This document shows, piece by piece, positions 1-5,091 of a DNA stretch of 6,091 nucleotides. The notes beneath the pieces are model-generated. The model saw only the letters and a program-made list of their open reading frames with translations, was not told the DNA's origin and made no database searches. Position 1 is the stretch's first letter; every line of letters begins with the position of its first letter. The stretch is from RUG714 sp964623515. Its GTDB lineage: Bacteria; Bacillota; Clostridia; Oscillospirales; Acutalibacteraceae. The DNA lies in assembly GCA_964623515.1 (NCBI GenBank), contig CAZURV010000029.1, positions 1 through 6,091 of the forward strand, given 5' to 3'. The translations under genes and the position numbers were made by a program.

Positions 1-52
1 CAGCGGTCTCCAAAACCGCGTGCCGAGGGTTCAAGTCCTTCTGCCCCTGCCA
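1..52 (+). tRNA. tRNA-Trp (anticodon CCA), 5' part outside the window
   Basis: This is the 3' two-thirds of a tRNA. The anticodon arm is a 5-bp stem (GCGGT at 3-7 with ACCGC at 15-19) around the loop CTCCAAA, which places anticodon CCA at 10-12 and so decodes UGG (Trp). A T arm with the invariant GGTTCAAGTCC follows, then the 3' acceptor strand TGCCCCT (42-48), discriminator G49 and an encoded CCA (50-52). The D arm and the 5' acceptor strand lie upstream of the window. No second copy of the tRNA 3' end is visible in the window, so there is no sign here of an integrated element using it as an attachment site. Confidence 0.95.
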
Positions 53-90
53 AAATAGCGGGCGCCGCAAATGCGGTGCCCGCTATTTTG
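53..90 (+). terminator. Intrinsic terminator of the tRNA gene
   Basis: The arms 53-68 and 73-88 pair almost perfectly (one G-T wobble) around the 4-nt loop AAAT. The stem core is GC-rich (GCGGGCGCCGC) and is flanked by A-rich DNA on the left and TATTTTG on the right. The pairing can extend into the CCA end at 51-52. It directly follows the tRNA and so most likely ends that transcript. Confidence 0.85.
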
Positions 91-143
91 ATATAGAGTA
101 AAAAGTCTTGCAACTTTCGATGCACGCAGCTCATTTTAAGGGT

Positions 144-347
144 GCGGGTCTCCGGTGGAGACCTCTCAGTGCAAAAGCACTGAGAAGCACAGACCGAACC
201 GAGAGGTGAGAGCGGGTCTCCGGTGGAGACCTCTCAGTGCAAAAGCACTGAGAAGCACAGACCGAACCGAGAGGTGAGAGCGGGTCTCCGGTGGAGACCT
301 CTCAGTGGAAAAACACTGAGAAGCACAGACCGAACCGAGAGGTGAGA
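144..347. repeat. Tandem array of three 68-bp hairpin-rich repeats
   Basis: The units are 144-211, 212-279 and 280-347, head to tail with no spacer. Units 1 and 2 are identical and unit 3 differs at two positions. Each unit has a 7-bp hairpin (GGTCTCC/GGAGACC, loop GGT; 147-163 in unit 1), directly followed by a 9-bp hairpin (TCTCAGTGC/GCACTGAGA, loop AAAA; 164-185). A longer-range pairing, ACCTCTC (161-167) with GAGAGGT (201-207), competes with both. The repeat is clearly more GC-rich than the flanks. In unit 3 both changes hit the loop-closing pair of the second hairpin (C-G becomes G/A), leaving an 8-bp stem. The array ends abruptly in unrelated DNA at 348. The family is not recognised, and no protein is supported across it. 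Confidence 0.95.
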
Positions 348-370
348 ACAAGTCTTTCTGCTCGTGAAAC

Positions 371-416
371 ATAAAAGAATCTTGAATCTGTTAGGGCAAG
401 GTTCTTTTATTTTTTA
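371..416. terminator. Hairpin terminator, probably serving both strands
   Basis: The arms ATAAAAGAATCTTG (371-384) and CAAGGTTCTTTTAT (397-410) pair over 14 positions with one wobble, around a 12-nt loop. On the plus strand TTTTTTAT follows at once, and on the minus strand the stem itself ends in TTCTTTTAT. It lies 63 bp past the stop codon of the minus-strand repressor gene and just after the repeat array. It can therefore end the repressor transcript and also any transcript crossing the array. The use on each strand is inferred. Confidence 0.7.
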
Positions 417-478
417 TCAGCAGAGACAGATTCTTTCACTAAAATGTTACGGGTGCATGCGCACGCATAGGAAAATGA

Positions 479-691
479 TTATTTATTGATTTTTGGATTA
501 TCCGTTCGGCACATAATATAATCCATACTTACGTTATAAAAATCCGCTAACTGCATAAGCGTTTCTGTTGAGGGAACTCTGCCTCCGTTTTCAAATTTGG
601 AAATCAAAGCTTGATCAATTCCGGTTTTCATTTGCAGACCAATTTGAGTATATCCTGCCTGTTTTCTTAAAATTTTCAGATTATTTTTCAT
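479..691 (-). CDS. Small XRE-family (Cro/CI-type) helix-turn-helix repressor
   Basis: This 70-residue protein is essentially one HTH_3 DNA-binding domain. Helix 2 (YTQIGLQMKTG, about 14-24) leads through the turn into the recognition helix (QALISKFENG, about 27-36). It ends with the typical LADFYNVSMDYIM segment (48-60) and a short polar tail. There is no sensor, protease or dimerisation domain, so it is a bare Cro-like repressor that should bind a palindrome as a dimer. I start at the ATG at 691 because AGGTG (702-698 on the minus strand) sits six bases ahead of it. A GTG three codons upstream overlaps that ribosome binding site. The gene diverges from the zinc-ribbon gene row, and a 19-bp palindrome lies in the shared control region. 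Repression of the row and of itself is inferred from this arrangement. The natural inducer is unknown. Confidence 0.9.
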   Translation of the reverse strand: MKNNLKILRKQAGYTQIGLQMKTGIDQALISKFENGGRVPSTETLMQLADFYNVSMDYIMCRTDNPKINK

Positions 692-727
692 TTTAATCAC
701 CTAATGACATTATCACAGCAATTACCC

Positions 728-756
728 TTGACAAATATGACAATTTGTCATATAAT
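728..756 (+). promoter_or_regulatory. Consensus sigma-A promoter of the zinc-ribbon gene row
   Basis: A perfect -35 TTGACA (728-733), a 17-bp spacer (734-750) and a perfect -10 TATAAT (751-756) face the gene at 819. Transcription should start near 763, giving a leader of about 55 nt. Such a full-consensus promoter would be very strong unless repressed, which fits the operator overlapping it. Confidence 0.93.
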
Positions 757-763
757 GTTGCAA
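734..763 (-). promoter_or_regulatory. Weak candidate promoter for the repressor gene
   Basis: On the minus strand TTGCAA (763-758) and CATATT (739-734) are 18 bp apart, each matching four of six consensus bases. The position would put the same palindrome inside this promoter and allow autorepression. An extended -10-like TGTGATAAT nearer the gene (717-709) has no good -35 and would start the RNA inside the ribosome binding site, so I favour the former. The evidence is modest. Confidence 0.25.
735..753. promoter_or_regulatory. 19-bp palindromic operator, likely target of the XRE repressor
   Basis: The sequence ATATGACAA-T-TTGTCATAT is a perfect inverted repeat with 9-bp arms around one central base. 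It fills the promoter spacer and enters the -10 box, so a bound dimer would block RNA polymerase. A further TGACA direct half-site lies inside the -35 box (729-733). The binding protein is inferred from the adjacent divergent XRE gene. Confidence 0.8.
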
Positions 764-784
764 AAGCACATTTCCGTTGCTTTT
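762..784 (+). other. Hairpin at the very 5' end of the predicted leader
   Basis: AAAAGCA (762-768) pairs with TGCTTTT (778-784) around a 9-nt loop, right at the predicted transcription start, and TTTTATTATT overlaps and follows its right arm. It may protect the 5' end of the RNA or act as a weak early pause. It is too AT-rich to call a terminator. Confidence 0.35.
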
Positions 785-818
785 ATTATTATTCTCATGA
801 ATATGGGAGGGGACAAAA

Positions 819-1442
819 ATGAGCTTTTGTGAATTTTGCGGAGAGAAATTAATGGACGAAACCGATTATTGTTCAAAATGTACTCAGGTTAAGTCAGAAA
901 GAAAGATGTCTGCCGATAAACTGTATTACATAATCATGTTGATACTGAATTTTATTATGCCGTTTGCTGTACCTTATCCCGTATGTTTGAAATTTATTGA
1001 AATGATAGAAAAGGGATTAGGGAACGGATTGATTTCCGATAGGCTTGCTATCTGTTTAAGGCAAGGCATAGCTCTGTTTGACAGCTTTCATTTAGAAGAA
1101 CAAAATTTATATATTGTTGCATACCTTGCTTGTTTTGTTCTTTCGGGAATCATACTGGCGATTCCTGTTATATTCCGCAAAATAAACTTTCACTTTTCCT
1201 TTTGCATACCCTCGGCAGTTACTGTTTTTCTGTCATTGCTGCTTAACATTGCTTTTTTCGCATTGATTATGTTGAAATCGCTGACAGGCGTAGATTTTAA
1301 TGTATTCAATGTTTTAATCATAGCAGTTATCGGATATTTTACGATAAAACTTCATCTCTGTTTCATCGCGCTTATGATTGTCAATTGGCTTAATCTGAAA
1401 GATAGTCACACATCGGAATTTTCAGTAGGAAGCGAAAGATGA
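819..1442 (+). CDS. Zinc-ribbon multispanning membrane protein
   Basis: The 207-residue protein begins with a zinc ribbon, C4xxC7 and C18xxC21, of the zinc_ribbon_2/DZR type that should bind one zinc ion in the cytosol. After a charged linker come hydrophobic helices at about 36-58, 97-119 and 126-152, and a long one or two at 160-190. A hydrophilic tail (191-207) follows. The start is supported by GGGAGGGG (805-812) six bases before the ATG. It is the first gene behind the repressed promoter. A 437-bp gap with no clear terminator separates it from the next large gene. It shares its architecture (ribbon plus about four helices) with the 228-residue protein encoded at 4380, but I see no obvious close sequence match outside the ribbon. 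No catalytic motif is visible, and its function is unknown. Confidence 0.9.
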   Translation: MSFCEFCGEKLMDETDYCSKCTQVKSERKMSADKLYYIIMLILNFIMPFAVPYPVCLKFIEMIEKGLGNGLISDRLAICLRQGIALFDSFHLEEQNLYIVAYLACFVLSGIILAIPVIFRKINFHFSFCIPSAVTVFLSLLLNIAFFALIMLKSLTGVDFNVFNVLIIAVIGYFTIKLHLCFIALMIVNWLNLKDSHTSEFSVGSER

Positions 1443-1532
1443 TTTACTTTCCTTTACGGCTTTTCCAAAAGAGCAGTAAGCTCGGCTCTATGGAATTTCA
1501 GTGTACGGGAATCACTTCCGTGACGATATAAA

Positions 1533-1562
1533 TTGTTTTAATAAAAAAAGATATGATATATT
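1533..1562 (+). promoter_or_regulatory. Candidate extended -10 promoter upstream of the 446-residue protein gene
   Basis: TTGTTT (1533-1538), an 18-bp spacer, then TG at 1554-1555 one base before TATATT (1557-1562) give an extended -10 element with a poor -35. If used, it would give the downstream genes their own transcript with a leader of about 310 nt that includes the first long repeat copy. The region is AT-rich, so a chance match is possible. Confidence 0.3.
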
Positions 1563-1587
1563 CCGTTCCCTTGGTTCTTAAAGATGG

Positions 1588-1755
1588 ATGAATCGGGGGA
1601 GAATGATAAAAAGCACATATATATTCAGATTGAAAATATTTAACATTTGTATTTGTACAGCGCCATTGGTCGGAGTACAGAAGAGCATGCCGGGTTGCGT
1701 TTTGCACGCAACAGCGCGGCAACAAATGCCAATAATTTCGTCAGTCAAAATATAA
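1588..1755 (+). CDS. Doubtful short ORF, 55 residues, hypothetical
   Basis: This frame reads MNRGRMIKSTYIFRL at its start and ends at a TAA (1753-1755) that lies inside the first five bases of the 78-bp repeat. An in-frame ATG at 1603 is preceded by GGGGGAG, but only one base away, which is too close for a working ribosome binding site. The ATG at 1588 has only a weak AAAG upstream. The frame runs through the 1689-1720 hairpin. I do not recognise the protein. It may be chance or the tail of a decayed gene. In its favour, the second repeat copy likewise begins at the stop codon of a gene, in the same register. Confidence 0.18.
   Translation: MNRGRMIKSTYIFRLKIFNICICTAPLVGVQKSMPGCVLHATARQQMPIISSVKI
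1689..1720. repeat. GC-rich hairpin in the spacer
   Basis: GTTGCGT (1694-1700) pairs perfectly with ACGCAAC (1706-1712) around the loop TTTGC. Outside an internal loop, GCCG (1689-1692) pairs with CGGC (1717-1720). It stands out in AT-rich surroundings, but no T-run follows, so it is not an intrinsic terminator. Its role is unknown. Confidence 0.55.
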
Positions 1756-1827
1756 CTTAGGCAAAGATGTCCTCGCTTCTAAGGTGACGGGAACATTTTT
1801 CAAAATCATAGCAGGGATTAATCCCCT
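1751..1827 (+). repeat. Intergenic repeat, copy 1 (about 78 bp)
   Basis: It begins TATAACTTAGGCAAA and matches 3216-3294 at roughly 84% by hand alignment, with small indels. Inside it, AAAGATGTCCTCGCTT (1763-1778) can fold on AAGGTGACGGGAACATTTTT (1781-1800) as a bulged hairpin, and several differences from copy 2 fall in the stem. It lies 52 bp before the ATG at 1880. No T-run terminator structure of normal quality is present. Confidence 0.85.
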
Positions 1828-1879
1828 TATTGAACATCTAAAAATTCGATTACATCGGAATTGTTAAAGGGAGGAAAAA

Positions 1880-3220
1880 ATGTTTTGTTCAAATTGTGGC
1901 GCTTCAGCACAGGGAGATTCGATTTTTTGTCAGAATTGCGGTGCAAAGCTTGAAAAAGAAGAAACGGAAATGATTCAGGAAAACGGTGATACAGTAAGCA
2001 ACGAAGACTGCAAAAACACTGAAACATCGGACATCGCTTGTCGGGACGTAAAGGAAAAACACATAAAAAAGCCTCTAAACAAAAAGGTTTTTGCCGTTGT
2101 TGCGGCAGTCTTGGTTGTTATGATTTCCGTAATTACAGTTGTTTCTGTACTTTCAAAGCGGGTTTCCGTTGAAAAATTTATTAAAACGGATAATATCTCT
2201 GTAACAGGATATAACGGCTACGGAAAGCTTTCTGTTTCCGCTGATGAAGTAATCGATTATGACGCTGTTGAAGATGCTCTCGGCAAAAAAAGCAGCTCTT
2301 CCGAAAGTTCACAAAGCCTCTTGGATTCTTTTGACGATTATTTTTCGAGTACCACAATAAATACTTATATAAAAGCCGAATATGTTAAAGATTACAGCAA
2401 TCTTTCCAACGGGGATATTATTGAAATAGAAATAACCGCAGATTTCGATGGAATAAACCGGCTCGGTTATGAGAAGAAGCTGGTGGGTGATGAAAACTTT
2501 ACTGTGCAATATACCGTTTCCGGACTGAAGGAATCCACGTCGATTGATCCATTTTCTTTAATCAAAAAGATATATGTCGACCCGACGACCGATTATGTTT
2601 CGCTTCATATATCCTATAATGACAGCAACGATTTTACTGAGGCGGGATATATTACAAAAACGGACCAGTCGAATGAAATCATGATTTATCTTCCGTCGGA
2701 CGAAGAGGATGCCGATGATGAATATCAATTCACCATAAGCTTTGACACGGATGCTATTCTTGATAATATCCATTCAAACGATAAATTTACGCTTAAAGCC
2801 AACACAACGGAAGATTTGGCTTCATACGGAATCATACTGAGCACGACGGAAAAAGAGTTTACGGCGGACACGCTTGATTATTTGACAGACAAATCAAAAA
2901 TCACTTCGGAAATCATTACCAAAATGAAAAATAATATTGAAAATATCAGTGAAAGCGTAACTGCTGCGCAGTATTTTCTTTTTTCTTTGAATGATGATTC
3001 GGAACAATTTGAATTTTCCGCTGTTGTTTTTCTTGTTAAAGGCAGTGAGAGATATTATCGCTATGATTATCCTTCGTCAGCAATTAAAATTTCGGACAGC
3101 GGAGATGTGGTCATCAATTATGATTCATCTGTAAGATCCTACAGTTCCTATTCAAAGATTTCGGATTTTGAAGACGAATATACGTCCGAGTATGATAAAC
3201 TCAGCAGGATAACGTTATAA
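1880..3220 (+). CDS. Zinc-ribbon single-pass membrane protein with large extracytoplasmic domain
   Basis: The 446-residue protein has a cytosolic N-terminal zinc ribbon (C3xxC6, C17xxC20) and an acidic then basic linker. One transmembrane helix (about 69-91) follows, then about 355 residues outside the membrane. The outer part opens with VTGYNGYGKLSV (108-119), a motif I know only as a recurring feature of Clostridia surface proteins. It continues with a serine-rich stretch (138-147), strand-rich segments and an acidic patch SDEEDADDEY (273-282). No lipobox, sortase motif or catalytic signature is visible. Ribbon-helix-ectodomain is the layout of TcaA/YvbJ-type envelope proteins of Firmicutes, although the NTF2-like C-terminal domain seen there is absent and a separate NTF2-like protein is encoded next. 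The start is backed by AAGGGAGG (1867-1874), five bases from the ATG. Sensing or structural work at the envelope is inference. Confidence 0.92.
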   Translation: MFCSNCGASAQGDSIFCQNCGAKLEKEETEMIQENGDTVSNEDCKNTETSDIACRDVKEKHIKKPLNKKVFAVVAAVLVVMISVITVVSVLSKRVSVEKFIKTDNISVTGYNGYGKLSVSADEVIDYDAVEDALGKKSSSSESSQSLLDSFDDYFSSTTINTYIKAEYVKDYSNLSNGDIIEIEITADFDGINRLGYEKKLVGDENFTVQYTVSGLKESTSIDPFSLIKKIYVDPTTDYVSLHISYNDSNDFTEAGYITKTDQSNEIMIYLPSDEEDADDEYQFTISFDTDAILDNIHSNDKFTLKANTTEDLASYGIILSTTEKEFTADTLDYLTDKSKITSEIITKMKNNIENISESVTAAQYFLFSLNDDSEQFEFSAVVFLVKGSERYYRYDYPSSAIKISDSGDVVINYDSSVRSYSSYSKISDFEDEYTSEYDKLSRITL

Positions 3221-3294
3221 CTTAGGCAAAAATGTTCCCGCTTCTAAAGCGGCGGAAACATTTCCAAAATCATAGCATGGATTTAATTCGCCTT
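3216..3294 (+). repeat. Intergenic repeat, copy 2 (about 79 bp)
   Basis: It is homologous to 1751-1827. It begins TATAACTTAGGCAAA and contains the TAA stop (3218-3220) of the upstream gene. The internal hairpin is better formed here: AAATGTTCCCGCTT (3230-3243) pairs with AAGCGGCGGAAACATTT (3247-3263) over about 14 bp, with one- and two-base bulges. It is followed by about 78 bp of spacer before the next ATG at 3373. Confidence 0.85.
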
Positions 3295-3372
3295 TGATTT
3301 CTCATAAAGCTAACGCTGTCCTTTGCCGCGTTGAATAACGGAGCAAGCCTCTTATTGATGGGAGTATGAATT

Positions 3373-3894
3373 ATGAAAAAGTTTATTTCGGTCGTTCTGG
3401 TTTTATGCCTTTGTGCGTCGGCAGCGTATGTCGCAACACAAACGGATGTCGTTTCGGCGGTCGTGGATAAAACGGAACAGCTTTTCGGGAATACCGATGA
3501 AAAAAAGATAAATGATGTTTTAGATGATTTTCAGCAGGCATATGCAGCTGGAGATATGCAGGAAGTTTTAAGCTGCTTTGATCAAAAGACGCGAAACGCT
3601 GCTGATTCGCAGTTGAATATAGGCAACGCTCTGATATCCGAAATAACGGGTTTTGATATCGGATTATCGGATATGTTTTCTCTGGGTACGGCTGCCGGGA
3701 ATTTTGAAATTAAATTATCCGACAGAGAAATGGATAGGATTTCCGATACGTCCGCGCGAGTAACGGGAATGCTTACTGAAAAATATAATGATACCTTTGC
3801 CGGGGAAGTAAAACAGCAGCATAAGGCGATTTTTACTCTTGTTAAGGAGGGGAGAAAATGGTATATCAGCAATATAGAAGAAGCCGTTAGCTGA
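3373..3894 (+). CDS. Secreted NTF2-like protein
   Basis: The 173-residue protein has a classical Sec signal peptide: MKK, a hydrophobic core, and an A15-S16-A17 site giving likely cleavage before A18. The cysteines at 12 and 14 do not form a lipobox because leucine precedes each. The mature part has a helical start, KKINDVLDDFQQAYAAGDMQEVLSCF (44-69), typical of NTF2-like/DUF4878-type cone folds. It ends in strands closing with FTLVKEGRKWYISNI (154-168), also typical of that fold. No active-site residues can be assigned, and such domains often just bind ligands or partners. GGGAG (3360-3364), eight bases before the ATG, supports the start. It lies between the 446-residue membrane protein and a lipoprotein gene (47-bp gap), so it could act with the ectodomain of the former as a detached NTF2 module. 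The fold call rests on pattern only. Confidence 0.85.
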   Translation: MKKFISVVLVLCLCASAAYVATQTDVVSAVVDKTEQLFGNTDEKKINDVLDDFQQAYAAGDMQEVLSCFDQKTRNAADSQLNIGNALISEITGFDIGLSDMFSLGTAAGNFEIKLSDREMDRISDTSARVTGMLTEKYNDTFAGEVKQQHKAIFTLVKEGRKWYISNIEEAVS

Positions 3895-3941
3895 GGAATA
3901 TTAAAGAAACATGAAAGGGATATGAAAGGAAGGATAAAGTT

Positions 3942-4256
3942 ATGGATAATTGGAAATTATATGAATCAGAAAGCAAAATCAACACACAAATAAATGCAGC
4001 AAATTATTTAAAATCGGAGTCTCCCCGGAAACACTTTTTCAAGTCAGAAACATGGAGAAAAATTATTGCCGTATTATTGACGTTGATTCTTGCTCTGTCC
4101 TTAGCCTCGTGCGGAAAGGCTGAAACGTTTGTTTGCGATTTCTGCAACAAGACGATTGAAGACGGCAAAAAATACGAGGTAGATTCATCCGGCGACACTT
4201 ATAACGTCTGTGAAGACTGCTATGAAGAGATGCAGGGGATGAAAAACGCTTTTTAA
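3942..4256 (+). CDS. Lipoprotein with extracytoplasmic CxxC/CxxC zinc finger and long N-terminal extension
   Basis: The 104-residue product contains a textbook lipoprotein signal, but it is internal: R39-K40, a hydrophobic core (41-53) and the lipobox L54-A55-S56-C57. Some 38 polar residues precede it. No in-frame ATG, GTG or TTG lies just ahead of the hydrophobic core, and AGGAAGG (3927-3933) fits the ATG at 3942, so the extension appears real. The mature part, about 48 residues from C57, holds C65xxC68 and C90-E-D-C93, a four-cysteine finger spaced by 21 residues (FVCDFCNKTI...YNVCEDCYEEM). If processed, this finger sits outside the cell, unlike the other ribbons of the row. If the signal is not cleaved, the protein would be a single-pass membrane protein with a cytosolic N-terminus. 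The finger suggests metal or partner binding. The partner is unknown. Confidence 0.85.
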   Translation: MDNWKLYESESKINTQINAANYLKSESPRKHFFKSETWRKIIAVLLTLILALSLASCGKAETFVCDFCNKTIEDGKKYEVDSSGDTYNVCEDCYEEMQGMKNAF

Positions 4257-4295
4257 TCAGCGCCGGACGGACACAGGAACCGTGTAAGCTTCATT

Positions 4296-4351
4296 ATGTT
4301 GTCTGTACGCTTACTAAAGCAACTGGAAGTAGCGTGAACATTTTGAAAATC
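4296..4351 (+). repeat. Possible diverged third copy of the intergenic repeat
   Basis: In the 123-bp spacer before 4380 the order of short matches ATGTT, CGCTT, CTAAAGC, GAACATTTT and AAAATCA follows that of copies 1 and 2. A bulged hairpin again forms (ATGTT with AACAT, CGCTTACT with AGTAGCG). The spacing is longer and overall identity is low, so this may be coincidence. Confidence 0.3.
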
Positions 4352-4379
4352 AACAAGAAAACGAAAGGAATCACAAGAA

Positions 4380-5066
4380 ATGTTTTGTACTAAATGCGGA
4401 AGTGAAATAAGCGATTCAAATAAATTTTGCCCGAAATGCGGTGAAAAAATACCGGGGAAGGGAGTAAATTTAAACATTCCTTCCAATATAGATATAAATA
4501 AAATATCCTCCGAAGCACAAGGCCTAATTTCAAATATTAAAGGAAGGGTTACTTCCAATCGCGGAATTATAGGGGAAAACAAAGCGGTGTATTTTTCAGG
4601 AGGTCTGTTTTTTCTGCTTCAATTTATGCTTTTTTTCTTTCCCGCCATCAAAATTGAAGCTTTCATTGCAGCTCAATCGTTTGGTATTTTTGACCTTTGG
4701 GAGGAAGCAGATGTGGGTATTTTTGGCTTTGTTAAGGCTTTTATGATTATTTTGTTTGTGGTTTCCGCAGCATCATATTTTGCCCCTGTGGCATTAAAAA
4801 AACAAAATGCCAAAAAGTTTTTTATTCTGCCAATCGTTACGTCGGTTATATCGTTTTTGATTTTTATAACTACACTTATTATAGCTTATATCGGCGCAAG
4901 TAGCACCGATTTCGGCGATTTCAGTGAAAATGTATCTTTAAAGGCAAGCGCATGGTTCTATTTGCTTTCTTTTCTAGTGTCAGTTGCCGCGTCGGTTATT
5001 ATGAAAAAACGTGCGGGCAATATTCTGCCTGATTCGGATACGATTCAAAACGATATTAATAAATAA
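4380..5066 (+). CDS. Zinc-ribbon four-helix membrane protein
   Basis: The 228-residue protein starts with a zinc ribbon, C3xxC6 and C17xxC20 (MFCTKCG...KFCPKCG). A polar linker (22-68) follows, with four hydrophobic helices at about 70-91, 115-137, 147-171 and 190-208. The short tail (209-228) is polar and should lie in the cytosol with the ribbon. AAAGGAA (4364-4370), nine bases ahead of the ATG, supports the start. The next gene begins only 25 bp after its stop, so the two are surely cotranscribed. Its architecture parallels that of the first gene of the row. I see no transporter signature or charged residues buried in the helices that would suggest a channel or enzyme. The function is unknown. 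Confidence 0.9.
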   Translation: MFCTKCGSEISDSNKFCPKCGEKIPGKGVNLNIPSNIDINKISSEAQGLISNIKGRVTSNRGIIGENKAVYFSGGLFFLLQFMLFFFPAIKIEAFIAAQSFGIFDLWEEADVGIFGFVKAFMIILFVVSAASYFAPVALKKQNAKKFFILPIVTSVISFLIFITTLIIAYIGASSTDFGDFSENVSLKASAWFYLLSFLVSVAASVIMKKRAGNILPDSDTIQNDINK

Positions 5067-5091
5067 TTATCAATGAAAGGAGATATTTATT

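Larger units (their letters stand above)
1443..1879. other. 437-bp spacer between the first two large genes
   Basis: No convincing terminator follows the gene ending at 1442. The stretch holds a possible extended -10 promoter (1533-1562), a doubtful short reading frame (1588-1755), a GC-rich hairpin (1689-1720) and the first copy of an approximately 78-bp repeat (1751-1827). The ribosome binding site AAGGGAGG of the next gene lies at its end. A minus-strand frame across 1498-1725 starts with TTG, lacks a ribosome binding site and has no protein-like pattern. Confidence 0.6.

Noticed and set aside
1..52. tRNA 3' end as attachment site of an integrated element
   Set aside because: No direct repeat of the tRNA end, no integrase and no other mobility gene is seen in the window.
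144..347. CRISPR array
   Set aside because: The 68-bp units abut directly with no unique spacers, and no cas gene is present.
166..372. Minus-strand 68-codon ORF across the tandem repeats
   Set aside because: The unit length of 68 is not a multiple of three, so the same DNA is read in shifting frames. The product is low-complexity and there is no ribosome binding site.
692..700. GTG start for the XRE repressor
   Set aside because: It overlaps the AGGTG ribosome binding site, which is ideally spaced for the ATG at 691.
1498..1725. Minus-strand 75-codon ORF in the spacer
   Set aside because: It starts with TTG, has no ribosome binding site, crosses a hairpin and has no recognisable pattern.
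1751..1800. Repeat copy 1 as an ordinary intrinsic terminator
   Set aside because: The stem is bulged and AT-rich, and its T-run lies within the paired arm. Copy 2 has only three T in a row, so terminator function is not supported.
3373..3430. Lipoprotein signal in the NTF2-like protein
   Set aside because: Each cysteine in the signal (12 and 14) is preceded by leucine rather than G, A or S, while an A-S-A signal peptidase I site is present.
4253..4582. Minus-strand 109-codon ORF opposite the start of the four-helix protein gene
   Set aside because: It is the antisense shadow of a well-supported plus-strand gene with a zinc ribbon and ribosome binding site.
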